From Nageia nagi (lineage: Eukaryota > Pinophyta): a stretch of DNA of 64,000 bases. The stretch covers positions 35,464,001 through 35,528,000 of the forward strand of contig JBITNC010000002.1 in the NCBI GenBank assembly GCA_050084985.1, written 5' to 3'. Made by a program: the position numbers and the translations under genes. Positions 1 to 11,003 of the stretch are shown in pieces (positions within the stretch are counted from its first letter, which is position 1; every line of letters begins with the position of its first letter). The notes under the pieces are model-generated. The model made no database searches. It was not told the DNA's origin and saw only the letters and a list, made by a program, of their open reading frames with translations.

Positions 1-1208
1 ATAGGGGACTTTGGGATTTGCGTGGACTCCCATGAATCCAATAGAATCCCCAATGGTCACCCATGCTACATAGCCTCTTACAAGCTCTAAATGCTAAGAA
101 AATATTAAAAGGGCTTAAGGAGGGGTGTGTTGGTACTTCCAAGTCAACCTCCTTTAGATGATCTTTAAGGTAGGCTACAACCAATAAAAGATAATCACAA
201 GTTTAAAGAATAACACATGGATTTGAATATTGTGCAATCATATCTTTTTAAAACAAGAAAAAATCAAAGGAATCCTTAGGTGAAAATTGGTAGTAAGACC
301 CTAGAAAATCCTCAACAATTTCTAAGGAAAATATAAGGTATTTTTTTAAAAGGGTTAAAAAATAAAAGTCAAAGACTTATAAATCTATTTATTTCCTTAC
401 CTATTTTAGAAGATAATGTAAATATATTTGCAAATAATATTTTTATTCACAAATTAATTGCAAGGAAACAGTAATACATTCCTTAATTATTATTCTAAAA
501 ATAACACTAAAGAAAGCTCCAACCTTTTGGATTCTCGTAATTGAACAAGACTCTTGTTCTTGCTTAATTTCAACATTGATTCTTTGCTAAATTTTGATGA
601 TTCCTAAGGTTAACCTTAAACTCTTATTTATAGATTTCTTTTTATGATTTTAGTATTTAATTTAATTTGATTTATGTAAATTGTAAGCAATTTAGTCTCA
701 AAGATAATTCCTAAAATTAGAGTGAGAACTGTACATTAATTCCAAAGCTAGGATAATTAACATTGGTTAACACAAAATCACTTCATTCTTACTCATGCAT
801 GAAGAGTTAACAACACATCTACTCCAAACAACTAAAATTAGATAAATTTAATTTTAAAATATCTTATTATATTAAGATGGGAAAGGAATGCACTTTAATT
901 ACACTAATACTTTCCGGGCCTTAGGTTAGGCAAAACTTAAAATATCGTCTAATAATTTTTGATTGAGATCAAAAAGGCCATTTGGTAAATTGAGGGATTT
1001 TTTTTATACAGGTACCTAAAACCTATAACAACAAATTTATAATAGTATCAACAACATCTTGCCATTATTTATTTTATACAAAATAAGATGCACATTTAGT
1101 AACCTACATGGAATCCTCATATTGGATCTAATTCTATACATAAATCAATCAAAAGTAATTCAGATATCACAGTCACAATGTTGCAATCTAAGGTCAACTA
1201 CGAGGACC
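1..1208. other. Left-flank non-coding DNA
   Basis: I see no supported gene here. Every frame is broken by stops and the composition is AT-rich. The stretch lies upstream of the LINE relic that begins at 1209 (minus strand), so it may be the decayed remainder of that element or older spacer. Confidence 0.5.
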
Positions 1209-1315
1209 TCATTTCTTTCCTTGCTTTAGGAGAAACCCTCTTCCGAATCCATATAATGTTGGTTGTTTTCCATTTGCAACTTTTTTGACAATTTCTTTTT
1301 CTTTGATCTCAGCAT
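1209..1315 (-). pseudogene. LINE ORF1 relic, C-terminal end (split by A1)
   Basis: This minus-strand piece ends at a TGA at 1211-1209. If the A1 insertion and one copy of its short target duplication are ignored, its frame continues from the minus-strand reading of 16091 upward without a shift (…LSDAEIKEKEIVKK across the join). It is therefore read as the tail of the LINE ORF1-like gene at 16091-17318, separated from it by about 14.8 kb of inserted retroelements. No domain is visible in this short tail, which is rich in Lys and Glu. The assignment rests on frame continuity and position only. Confidence 0.5.
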
Positions 1316-1320
1316 CACTC

Positions 1321-1720
1321 TGTTGTAATGTATAATGCATTATTGTAAAGGTTTAGTATTAATCCTTTTTGTAAATTCACTAATACTTAATGGTATCAAT
1401 AGAAACCTTAAGTATTTAAGTGAATATGATAATATAAAATGTCTTACACTCTATGTCGTGAGCATGCCCCTTGGGTAAAAGGGAGGTGCATGTCATGCCT
1501 TTGTACGTTGGATAAAAGGATGATCCAAGAAGGATTTTGGCTTATAAATAGAAGGCTTTCTCTTTGTGATCACACACTAATTTGTGGAGTAAAGTTATGC
1601 TATAGGATAGTGTTTAGGAGATGAGATTAGGAGAGTTGTAAGAGGTTCATATTTGTGAATGAAGTAAGATCTAGTTAGTGGATGTACTCCTAGTTGGAAG
1701 AACCACTTTATCTTTTGAGT
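1321..1720 (+). repeat. A1 5' LTR, upstream part (interrupted by B)
   Basis: These are the first 400 bases of the A1 5' LTR. They match 15589-15988 in order: the TATAATGCAT start, the TTAAGTATTTAAGTGAATAT block and the TATAAATAGAAGGC block. The TATA-box candidate TATAAATA lies at 1543-1550 and is conserved in every A-family LTR in this window, so it is the likely promoter core of the element. The LTR is broken at tgagt (1716-1720), duplicated at 7971-7975 by insertion of B. Confidence 0.92.
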
Positions 1721-1944
1721 TGATAGGTAAGATAACTCCAAGATCAAAAAGCATTCTATTAGTGTAGAATATTGTGTAAATACAATTTGAGAAAGACTAT
1801 TCACTAACTAGAAATACTCTTTATATTCTACAAGAAATGACTCTCTAAATTCTAGCACATTCAAAGCTACGAATTTACTAAATATAGTAAGTATCTAATA
1901 CTATAATAACTATACCATAATCCCTAAGGATTAGGTGTCTAACA
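1721..1944 (-). repeat. Element B 3' LTR
   Basis: 224 bases beginning tgataggtaagataactcc and ending aggtgtctaaca on the plus strand. They match 7728-7970 closely at both ends. The middle (about 1800-1840) differs from the other LTR by a replaced or deleted block of about 20-30 bases. This is the 3' LTR because the element reads on the minus strand. Confidence 0.93.
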
Positions 1945-1956
1945 TTCCCCCTTAAT
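1945..1956 (-). other. Element B polypurine tract
   Basis: On the minus strand this reads TTAAGGGGGAA directly before the 3' LTR start TGTTAGACACC. This is the position and composition of a plus-strand-priming polypurine tract. Confidence 0.8.
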
Positions 1957-1957
1957 T

Positions 1958-4900
1958 TTAAGGGGAGTTGGTAAGTCCAAGCATCTTCCTAAACTTCTCG
2001 AACTTTTCTCTTCCAAGTGCCTTGATGAAGATGTCTGTTGTTTGCTCATCTGTGGGATAATGTTTCACTTGAATTGTCTTGACCTCTACATGATGTCGAA
2101 TCAAATGATACTTTGTGTTGATGTGCTTTGTTTGATCATGAAACTTTGGATTCTTGGCCAATTGAATTGCAAAAATATTATCAATCAGAAGTGGAGTTGG
2201 ATTCACCTATTTTTCCTACAAATCTTCTAGTATCTTCTTGAGCTACATAATCTCCTTTGTTGCCTCTGCATAAGCCACATACTCTACCTCTGTAGTGGAA
2301 TCTATCAAAATGGATTGCTTTCATGATCTCCCAGAGATAGTTGTCGATCCAAGACTCATGGCATATCCTAAAGTCAAAACTCCTTTTTCTTTATCACCAT
2401 CAAAGTTTGAATCTGTATATCTAATCAATTTGAAGTCTCCTACTTTGGAATACTTGAGCCCTAATTCTTGTGTGCCTTTCAAATATCAAAAAACTCTTTT
2501 TGCTACATTCCAATGTCCTTCACATGGTTTTTGCATAAACCAAGAGAGAACTCCAATTGTAAATGAAATGTTTGGTCTAGTTGTGGTTAGATATATGAGA
2601 CTCTCAACAAGTTGTCTATACTTCATTGCATCCTTAAATGCATTCTCTTCAATAGATTTCAACTTCAAATTTTGTTCCATTGGAGTGGAAAGAGGATTAC
2701 AATCTATCATGCCAAATCTTTTTAATAATTCTCCAATGTACTTTCTTTGGGAAATGAAAATGTACTTTGGGTTTTGTGTCACTTCAATGCCTGAATAGTA
2801 ATGAAGATGTCCCATATCTGTCATTTCAAAACCTCTCTTCAAATCTTGTTTCACGGATGCAATGTAACTTTCATTGTTCCTAGTAATTAAAAGATCATCT
2901 ACATACACCATAAGATATTCAACCATTTTGCCAGCTTTTCTGATGAACAAAGTTGCATCATCCAGATTAAAGTGTTCAAAGTTTATCTTCAAGAGATGCT
3001 TAGTAAAATTTTTGTACCAAGTGCAAGGAGCTTGTTTTAGGCCATACAAGGACTTGATAAGCTTACAAACTTTTTGTTCTTGACCCTTCATTGCAAATCC
3101 TTCTGGTTGTCTCATGTACACATTTTCTTTCAAATCATTATTCAAGAAAGTAGTCTTCACATCCATCTAATGAACTTTCCATCCATGTTGAGCTGACATT
3201 GCCAACAAAGAATGAATAGTAGCCCATTTTCCTATGGGAGCAAAGGTTTCATCATAATCAATACCTTCTTTCTATGCAAAACCCTTTGCCACAAGCCTTG
3301 CTTTGTGTTTCTCAAGTGAGCCATCTGATCTATATTTGTTCTTGTAGACCCACTTGCATCCAATAGGTTTGGTTCCATATGGAGGATCCACCAACTTCCA
3401 TGTCCCATTCTTGATGAGAGTATCATACTCCTTCTTCATAGCATCCTTACAGACATCATGAGAAAAAGCTTCTTTAAAGGAAGTCAGCTCATAATCATCA
3501 TAGAAATTCAATTCATAATCAAATGAACATTCCATATCCTCAATATCATCACTTGAATCTGAATCCTCTATTGCTTCATCTTTAATTCTATTTTTGTAGG
3601 AACTCATAGTTCTCGTATCTCCAACTTCATCAAGATGAACACTCTCAAGTGTTTTGGAGAGCCACTTAGGAATCTTCTGTAATGTTTTTGGTTGCTCAAT
3701 AAGCTGAGGAGGTTCTTCATCCTCATAAAGACTCAACCTATCAAACCCTTCTATCACACCATTCAAAGGACCTTTTGGAACTAATAAAGAGGAAGGATCT
3801 TCCTGTGGTGGAGCAGGTGCTTGTACTACTGGAACAGGTGCAACTGCTAGATTAGGCACTTTTGAAACAAGCACAAGTGGTGTAGATTCCAAGGATTGAT
3901 CCAAAATAGGGACCCCCCTCAACATTTAGAATCTCGTAATCATGTTCAAAGAAATGCTTTCCATGAGTAAACCTATCAAGGTGATCAAGCTATTGTTCAA
4001 TAGTTAGGTCATTCTTGGAATATTTCAAAAAAATGCCATCCCTTGCAAAGAGGAGTTTTTTGTTTACCTTGTCATAAAGCTTATAACCCTTGGTAATATC
4101 TAAGTACCCCAAGAAAATATGTTTTCAACTCCTAGCACCAAGTTTGTTTCTTTATTCCTTAGGAACTAGGGCATAGTAGGTGGAACTAAAAACCCTAAGA
4201 TGTCCAATAGAAGGAACATAGCCAAACCACATTTCATATGGAGTCTTATCATCAAGAGCATGATATGGACATTTATTTCTAACATACACTGCACAAGCAA
4301 CTGCATCACCCCAAAACATCATCTTCACATTCTTGAAAAACAACATTGCTTGTGTCATATTCAACAAAGTCCTATTCATTCTTTTAGCTACACCATTCTA
4401 TTACAGATTGTAGGGAAAAATTGTTTGATGCATGATTCCATGCTGACTAAGATAGTTCTTGAATTCAACTGAAGTGTATTCACCCCCATTATTAGAATGA
4501 AGTGTTCCAATATGAGCATTTACTTCTTTCTCAATCATCACATGAAATTCTTTAAACTTTGCAAAACATTCAGATTTTTTCTTTAACAAATACACCCAAC
4601 ACATCCTAAAGTAATCATTTATGAGGGTCATGATATATTTATTTATAGCAATAGAAGAGATAGGAAATGAACCACACAAATCAGAGTGTATGAGTTCTAG
4701 TTTCCTACATGCTCTAAAATTTGAATAATGAAAAGGTTGTTTGCTATGCTTTCCTAGGACACATGCTTCACAAGGTTCTATGTTCCTAGGAATAGTAGGC
4801 AATCTCAAAAAACCTCTCTCTTTCAATAAACATAGATAATCAAAATTGAGATGGCCAAATCTTGCATGCCACAAAAGACTAGATAAGAGAGTACCTTTTC

Positions 4901-6224
4901 TTGATGGGTGAGGTAGGCATAATTTTGTGATTTGGTAGAACTTCCATGCATATTCAATAGCTTCTCATCCTCCCTATCAATCATTACCACTTTATTGTCA
5001 AAATACCTCCTTATCTCCATAATTCCATCAAACATATGAATAGAGTGTCCTTGTTGTCGAATGAGCATAAGAGATAGCAAGTTCCTTCGTAATTGAGGAA
5101 GATAGAGCACATTTTGAAGAACCATATCTAGAATGCCTGGCAATTTAAGTCTCATAGTACCAATACTTGAAGGTTTGATATATGATTTGTCAGCAAAATA
5201 TATTGCACCATCAATGTTGGTATTCATCTCTTTAAAGAATACTCTTTGAAACGTCATGTGACATGTAGCACCAGTATCAAGCAACCATGCATCCTCCTAA
5301 GATGCAAATGAAGTATTACATAAATTTTCAATGGTATTGTTACAATATGCAGTAACATAATGAGTGAAATTAGAGTTCTTATACTTTTCTTGCTCCTATT
5401 TTTCATTCCTTTCTTTGATCTCGTCCCATGGAGTGTGATAGGTTTTAGCTTCATGGCCTCATCTATTGCATCTTTTGCAATGAAGATTGTTCCTCTCATC
5501 ATGATCACCTTGATTAGATTTACCTCCTACCTCTATAATTCCTCCTACCATGACTACGGTTGCTGCTTTCACCTTGAGAAGAATCATGAATAATATTCTT
5601 TCCCTTTTGAGCTATACACAATGTGTTTGAACTAGAATCACTAGATTTCTTGCCAAAAGCCTTCTTATGTTTTGCAATCTTCTCTACCAAAGTGTCAAAT
5701 GTGAGAGACTTTAGGTTACCACTAGCTTGCAAAGATTCAAGATAGTTTGAATAGATGGGATACAATGCCTTAATCAAAGCTACAAGAGCAATATCAATCT
5801 TCACACCAATAGAGTTAATGTCATGAATTATTGATCTAATTTCTAAAATTAATGCCATGGGATAATCATTCTTTAACTCTAGGTTAAAGAGTTTCAATTG
5901 AAGTTGGATCAATTCTAATTCAAAATGGGATTCAAAAAAAATTTTGAGTTTCTTTAGTGCATTCCAAGCATCATCAAAAGAGCTAATGTGGTGGTTAACC
6001 TCCTCACTAACCAAAGAAGCAATCAAAGCATATGCCTTATTATTTTTCATGTTCCAAATCACAAGTTCCTTGGCATCAATCAGTTTGGTAGGTTATTTAT
6101 CACCATCACAAATGTCAATCCAAAAATCATTGAAAATTAAAGTATGCTTTATTTTTCTAGACCACTCCAATCAATTTTCTTTTTCGGTTAAAACAACATC
6201 AACAATACTTATAAGGGAATGCAT
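1958..6224 (-). pseudogene. Element B gag-pol polyprotein relic (copia)
   Basis: The ATG at 6224-6222 opens a copia Gag that continues, with in-frame TGA and TAA near 6170 and 6100, into a gag domain (6062-5560). A zinc knuckle follows near 5490-5440, with a stop inside and its last Cys changed to Tyr. Protease keeps LDTGATCHM (about 5284-5255). The integrase zinc domain starts WHARFGHLN (4874). The integrase core keeps the first Asp (HSDLCG) but has SNNGGEY where SDNGGEY is expected and AKR where AER is expected, so two of three DDE residues are gone. RT runs about 3900-2490 and keeps YVDD (codons 88-91 of the 3166-2486 open frame). RNase H ends near 1958 after KYHLIRHHVE. Domain order AP-INT-RT-RH is diagnostic of Ty1/copia. 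Longest open pieces are 226, 217 and 180 codons. Confidence 0.93.
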
Positions 6225-6397
6225 TCTTTGAAATAGAAACTTCAAGCTTTATTTAATTATCTTTTTCAAACTTTTACAATGCTAAAAAATTTCACATACT
6301 TTGCTAAAAATAATAATGTCCACAGTAAATGAAGATTCTTTTTACTTACACCACACCAAAAATTGCAAAAAGAATAGAAGATCTCAAAAAAGATTCA

Positions 6398-6700
6398 TTA
6401 CATCACACGTATCCTCTTACGAGAAGGATTCCTTCTAGGAGGCATGATTTGAGGAGATGGCAAGGTGGAAGTAGAGGTAGCATCGGATACCTCAACAATA
6501 ACATATTTGTATTCATTATCTTCAACATCAGCCAAATAACCTATTTCCAAATTTGATTTTATTTTCTCAACATCAAGGGTAACACAATACTCCAAGGTGT
6601 GGAATCCCTCAATTATGCCAAACTCACTAAAATCTGAATCAAATGTTAAACCATATTTGCTAATATATTTTTTAATTTCTCTCCAAAAATAATATCCATC
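6398..6700 (-). other. Unidentified coding-like segment in leader of B
   Basis: On the minus strand an open reading of about 100 codons runs from just after a TAA (near 6703) to a TGA at 6398, in the sense direction and just upstream of gag. It starts DGYYFWREIKKYISKYG, has an acidic middle (LADVEDNEYKY) and ends in a basic stretch (PPRRNPSRKRIRVM) resembling a nuclear-localisation signal. It has no retroelement domain I recognise. There is no obvious in-frame ATG at its 5' end; the bases before it (…GTAATTAG) could be a splice acceptor. It may be a fragment of a captured host gene or an element-specific ORF. Function unknown. Confidence 0.45.
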
Positions 6701-6702
6701 TA

Positions 6703-7714
6703 ATTACATAACTAAAATCTAATCTAAATTATGAACTCAACAAAAAAAACTTCACTGAAAAAGGAGCTCATTACACCAAGTTATGGCCAAAACAATCTTT
6801 AAAATTGAAAAAATATCCAAAACTAAATTTTAATGCTGACTATGCAAGCAAAACTGCTAACTATGCTATCTAATCTACTGATTGTATGCTGATTGAGTTG
6901 GTCAAATCTATGAAATGGTGGGTCAAATGTATGTGCGACACATGGCATGAGTTTATGAAGGTATGTGGCATGCATTTTTAATAGGGTTAACAACTCTATT
7001 TGGCTTATTGGGGGAGTGAGAATGGTTGATGATGTAAGATGCACACGATTAGATAGTCAGAGGGAGTATTGGAGAGTGTGAAGACTATGTTGAAAACTTG
7101 AATCGCATTGAAAACTTGAATAGCACATGATTAGATAGGTGTTGGAGGTCATGCTAGGTGCATTGGAGGTCGCAGTCAGATAGGGAATGGAAGGGAGCAT
7201 TGGAGGGAGGCATGCAAGTTTTGGAGACCATGAGGTGCTTTCTACAACAAGCTTAGGGTTGGGCACATTTTAAACAACAAGTTGGTGTGCATTTGGCTTT
7301 CAGTGTGAGTCGAACAATGCAAGGTGATAGGAGTATTGGGTGGTGATAGGAATGCAGGCTCACATTGGGTAGAGAAAATTTTGAAACCAGTGTTTATGCT
7401 AATGAAAAAATCCTTCTCTATAGTAAAACTACATATTTAAATAAAACCATTGAAATAAAACTACCAAAAATTAATAGTCATAGACCACTTACTCGATTGA
7501 AAACTTCACATTGAGATCATTTTACCAAAACTGCTCCAAATCACCTCGTTCAAAAACCAATCTTGCTCTACACGAAAATGGGTATCCAAATATGTACCTA
7601 GATTTGGATTTTGGTGCTCATTTTTGAAAAAAAAAAATAGAAGCAAAATTTTTGGATAAATTTCGATAGCATTTTTGATCACTTTCATGGAGTTAGAGAA
7701 AGCAAAAACTCAAT
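6703..7714 (-). other. Element B 5' leader, non-coding
   Basis: About 1 kb lies between the PBS and the coding-like segment at 6700-6398. Short open frames of 60-75 codons occur but none resembles a protein. Together with the segment downstream this gives B a ~1.5-kb leader before gag, far longer than the short leader usual in copia elements. Confidence 0.6.
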
Positions 7715-7726
7715 GCTCTGGTACCA
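7715..7726 (-). other. Element B primer-binding site (tRNA-iMet)
   Basis: On the minus strand TGGTACCAGAGC begins one base after the 5' LTR. This matches the plant initiator tRNA-Met PBS TGGTATCAGAGC at 11 of 12 positions and fixes the orientation of the element. Confidence 0.88.
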
Positions 7727-7727
7727 G

Positions 7728-7970
7728 TGATAGGTTGGATAACTCCAAGATCAAAAAGCATTTTATTAGTTTAGAATATTGTGTAAATACAATTTGAGAA
7801 AGACTCTTCATGTTCACCTTCTTGGGTGACCTTTGAATTATAACTCCTCATTTCTACAAGAAATGACTCTCTAAATTCTAGCACACTCAAAGCTATGAAT
7901 TTACTAAATATAGTAAGTATCTAATACTATACTAACTATACCATAATCCCTAAGGATTAGGTGTCTAACA
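7728..7970 (-). repeat. Element B 5' LTR
   Basis: 243 bases, tgataggttggataactcc to aggtgtctaaca on the plus strand, followed immediately by the target duplication tgagt (7971-7975). The pair with 1721-1944 defines the element. Confidence 0.93.
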
Positions 7971-7975
7971 TGAGT

Positions 7976-8074
7976 CACTTTGTGAGATTGTCTCTTTGAG
8001 TTATTTTAATGTTAGTTTGAGCTTTCATAATATCATGGTAGTTTAGGATTATTTATGGTATATTTCAATCCTCA
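7976..8074 (+). repeat. A1 5' LTR, downstream part
   Basis: The sequence after the duplicated tgagt resumes the A1 LTR: cactttgtgagattg to tttcaatcctca, matching 15990-16088. The LTR end could also be placed two bases later. The copy is continued directly by the PBS. Confidence 0.9.
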
Positions 8075-8078
8075 AATT

Positions 8079-8090
8079 TAGTATCAGAGC
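8079..8090 (+). other. A1 primer-binding site (mutated)
   Basis: TAGTATCAGAGC four bases after the LTR end. It is the initiator tRNA-Met PBS with one G-to-A change in the TGG that should pair with the tRNA CCA end. Confidence 0.8.
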
Positions 8091-11003
8091 TTGGTGTGGA
8101 AGCTCTTCTTCTTGGTGTGGAATCCCTTCTTCAACATTTTGGAGGTTCTTCATCCTTATTAATTATCTTTGGAGGTTTACTCTTCTTGTTTGAGGTAAAA
8201 TAATTTAGAGGTATAACCCTCTATTTTTTCTTCATTGTGATACTAACATTCCTTTATGATTATGTTAATTCAACTCCTAGATAACATTGCATCAATAATA
8301 TAATATATTATTGCTCATTTTGTTATTCTACTAACAATCTTCTATGTTAAGTAATTGGGCAATAATACATTATGATCAAAATAGCATTTTTTTTCTAACC
8401 TCTTATGTAGTTGCAATTTTTTTTCAAAGATAATTAATACTTTGATATATATTTATATATATATATATATATGTACTATTTAAGAGGATAGTAAAAAAAA
8501 GGAAGAGGAATTGCTTTTGTTTACAAAAATATATATATGTATTTTTTTTAAATATGGGAAGGCATAATTGTTTCAATATTTTTTCTTTTCAAATGTTTAT
8601 TTTTTTTGGAATTACAAAATAAAAAGGAAAAATACTTGTATTATTACAATATATATTTTTTTACAAAATACATGAATTTCAATATCTAAAAAAAAGAGGG
8701 GGCAATAGTTTTTTTTTAATACTTTATTTTTTTGGGAGGGCAAGTGGTCATGTAAGCTGTAGACCTTTTCTATCACCTCGCTTCTCTATGCATAACATCT
8801 CACACATGGCCCCTCATGTGTATGGACCATTTCCTTTGCCTTCCCTCCATTATGAACTCTCAACTATACCTTCCCTCCATTGCAACCTCTCAACTTCACC
8901 TTCACTCTGTTGCAACCTCTCAACTCCCTCTCCTCGAAGTGCGACTCTTTTTTTTCCCACTCTTTCACCTCCCACCATCTGTTGAGACCTTCACTAGTTC
9001 CTACATGCAACTTTTTTTTCTTATGCATGTCCTTTTTTCTCTTGCTTAATGGACTCTAGACCATCCCATGACTGCAAGCCTCTCCTCTCCTCACAACCTT
9101 CCTCTCATCCCTCTACCTAAGAAAAACCTCCATGCTCATTACCTCCAACTCCCTTATCTTCGTGTGTGTGTGGGGGGGGGAGCTAAAATGCCTGACGACC
9201 TTTGTCATAGCCTCTCCTGGCCTCCCTCACTCTCTACTCTGGTCGATCCTTTCCAATAGGCCCTGAGCACTATTACGCTAGCACCATGGTTCCTCCCCTT
9301 CACCTCAGCCCTCCTACACATTTTTTTGCTCCCTTTACCTCCTCTCACTTTTTTTTTTTTCATTTAAGTCCTCAACTACCTTTTGCATTAATTTTATTTG
9401 GTAGATACATTATTTTTGATAGTTATTATGTTTTTTCTTTCTTACAAGCAAGCAATTTTTTTATGAGTGCTTTAAATGACACTAATGCATGGAGTATTCT
9501 TTTTTTTCCATTTAATCCTCTGCAAGCATTAAAGTTTTTCTTGTTCCATAAGTTTAACTTATTGTCCATTTTTGGAGTAAAGTTAAAGTTAAAATTAAAT
9601 AATGACTATTAATTTCTTCCCTTATCCATTTGGTGAAAATCATGAAGTTTGGTACTATTTAAAGGGAAGGAATTTTATTTCAAAAGTTTTACTTAGTTCA
9701 AATTGTATTTTTTGAAATTGCTTTTTAGGCATTATGGAGGAAGTATTTTATAACAAGTTTTTTTTTTTGCAACTTATAGACTATTAAAAATAAGTAATTT
9801 TTTTTACTTAAAATTGTAAAATTTACTTCCCTAAGTAAAAGTGGTAATTCTTAAGTTTTTTTTTTGGTAAAAATTAGCATTTTTTTTCCTTAGTTAAAAT
9901 TATAAGGTAAAACTAGTATGCTATCTTTAGGAGATAAATTTTTAAGTAAAACAAGGAGGGAATTTGTATAAAAAATTTTACTTAAATTTTATCTAGATAT
10001 TGCATGCTCCTTATTTTTTAAGTTAAATATTGCATGCTTCCTACTTATTTTTTAAGTTAAATGGTGCATGCCAATTTTTTTATGCAAGGTTAATGAATGA
10101 ACTTGTGCAAAATATGTAAATGATGCATGGATATGATGAGATGATGCATCATTTTTTCTTGCAAAAGTTAACTTGTGCAAATTATGGATCTATGTAAAGA
10201 TGTCCTTTATGGGTTAGTAAATGAAATCCCTTAGACTCTTAAGGTTCCAAGTTATGAATGGATGATGTTTTATTTATACTTTTTATTTCATATTTCGTAC
10301 TTTTGCTTTATTTACTTATGCAAAAATTACAAACATTGAATTGAGTAACCTCTTAAAAAGAACACATCCGCACATACATTCTACAACATGACTTGTTTGG
10401 ATAGCCATGAGGTGAGGATAGGCGAACTAGAGCCTTTAAATTCGATGATCCAAATGGTGAAAAGTTTGTACTTCTCAATTGCCCCTAATTTCTCTATTGG
10501 TCTAGATAGAACTCCAATAGGTGTATAGGCATGTGTGTAGTGATACCACATGTCCACACATTCATTTAGAGATTATCTTGAAAACCTAAGAGGATAACTT
10601 GAAACTTAATCAAGATTAATAATTTGGTCGATCCAATATACATCATAACCTTGGAAAATAGTAGGTACTTCTCCTTGGGAGAGTATAATACTTTCTAAGG
10701 TGAACTAGTTAAGGATTAGTAGTACCTAGGATCCACCTTCTGGACATCTAGGTGAAGGCCTAATTTTAGACAAGAAAATAAACTTCAAAAATGTCACTCT
10801 ACATCTACAGTTTTTGTGATGATAAAAAGTATTTGGATGCATGGGATGTATATTTGAATTGTAAAACATTTGCATTCATGAATCAAATCAAACATGTCTT
10901 TAGTGTTAAATTTAACATATATTATTTAATTGTATTAAAATTAACATGTATTGTTATTTTTTGAACCACATGTTTATTATTTATTCACATTCTTGTGTAG
11001 CAA
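8091..11003 (+). other. A1 ~2.9-kb non-coding leader
   Basis: No protein-like reading frame was found between the PBS and the gag ATG. Parts are: a T/A-rich tract with ~20-base TA runs near 8450-8470; a short minisatellite of three ~31-base units (ccttccctccatt…caacctctcaact) at about 8838-8932; poly-T and AAGTAAAA-rich DNA (9340-10080); and a block at about 10380-10800 that is conserved with A2 (35380-35780) and, inverted, with A3 (about 53700-54125). The conserved block contains catgacttgtttgg, ggtgaggatagg and aagtttgta motifs. It is the only part of the leader clearly shared by all three copies. Confidence 0.75.
8838..8932 (+). repeat. ~31-bp minisatellite in A1 leader
   Basis: Three adjacent units begin ccttccctccatta, ttccctccattgc and ttcactctgttgc, each followed by aacctctcaact or a near match. 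The pyrimidine-rich repeat makes two short overlapping open frames that I do not regard as genes. A2 has a different minisatellite at the comparable place (33661-33903). Confidence 0.75.

Larger units (their letters stand above)
1721..7970 (-). mobile_element. Ty1/copia element B, inserted in A1 5' LTR
   Basis: B is a 6250-bp minus-strand copia element with both LTRs (1721-1944 and 7728-7970), inverted TG…CA ends, and a perfect 5-bp target duplication tgagt at 1716-1720 and 7971-7975. Its PBS (7715-7726) is complementary to initiator tRNA-Met and its purine tract abuts the 3' LTR. The two LTRs differ at roughly 8 of about 200 aligned bases, apart from one replaced block near the middle, so B is moderately old yet younger than A1. 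The polyprotein (6224-1958) has several stops and an inactivated integrase. Its ~1.5-kb leader is long for copia and holds an unexplained coding-like segment (6398-6700). Confidence 0.93.

Noticed and set aside
2295-2798. 167-codon plus-strand open frame
   Set aside because: It is the antisense shadow of the RT/RNase H region of element B, which has clear motifs on the minus strand.
8445-8475. TA-rich run as a hairpin or cruciform regulatory site
   Set aside because: A simple (TA)n microsatellite within an AT-rich leader is enough to explain it.
8788-9259. Three overlapping short open frames rich in Ser, Pro and Leu
   Set aside because: They come from pyrimidine-rich low-complexity DNA and a ~31-bp repeat. 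None is conserved in A2 or A3.
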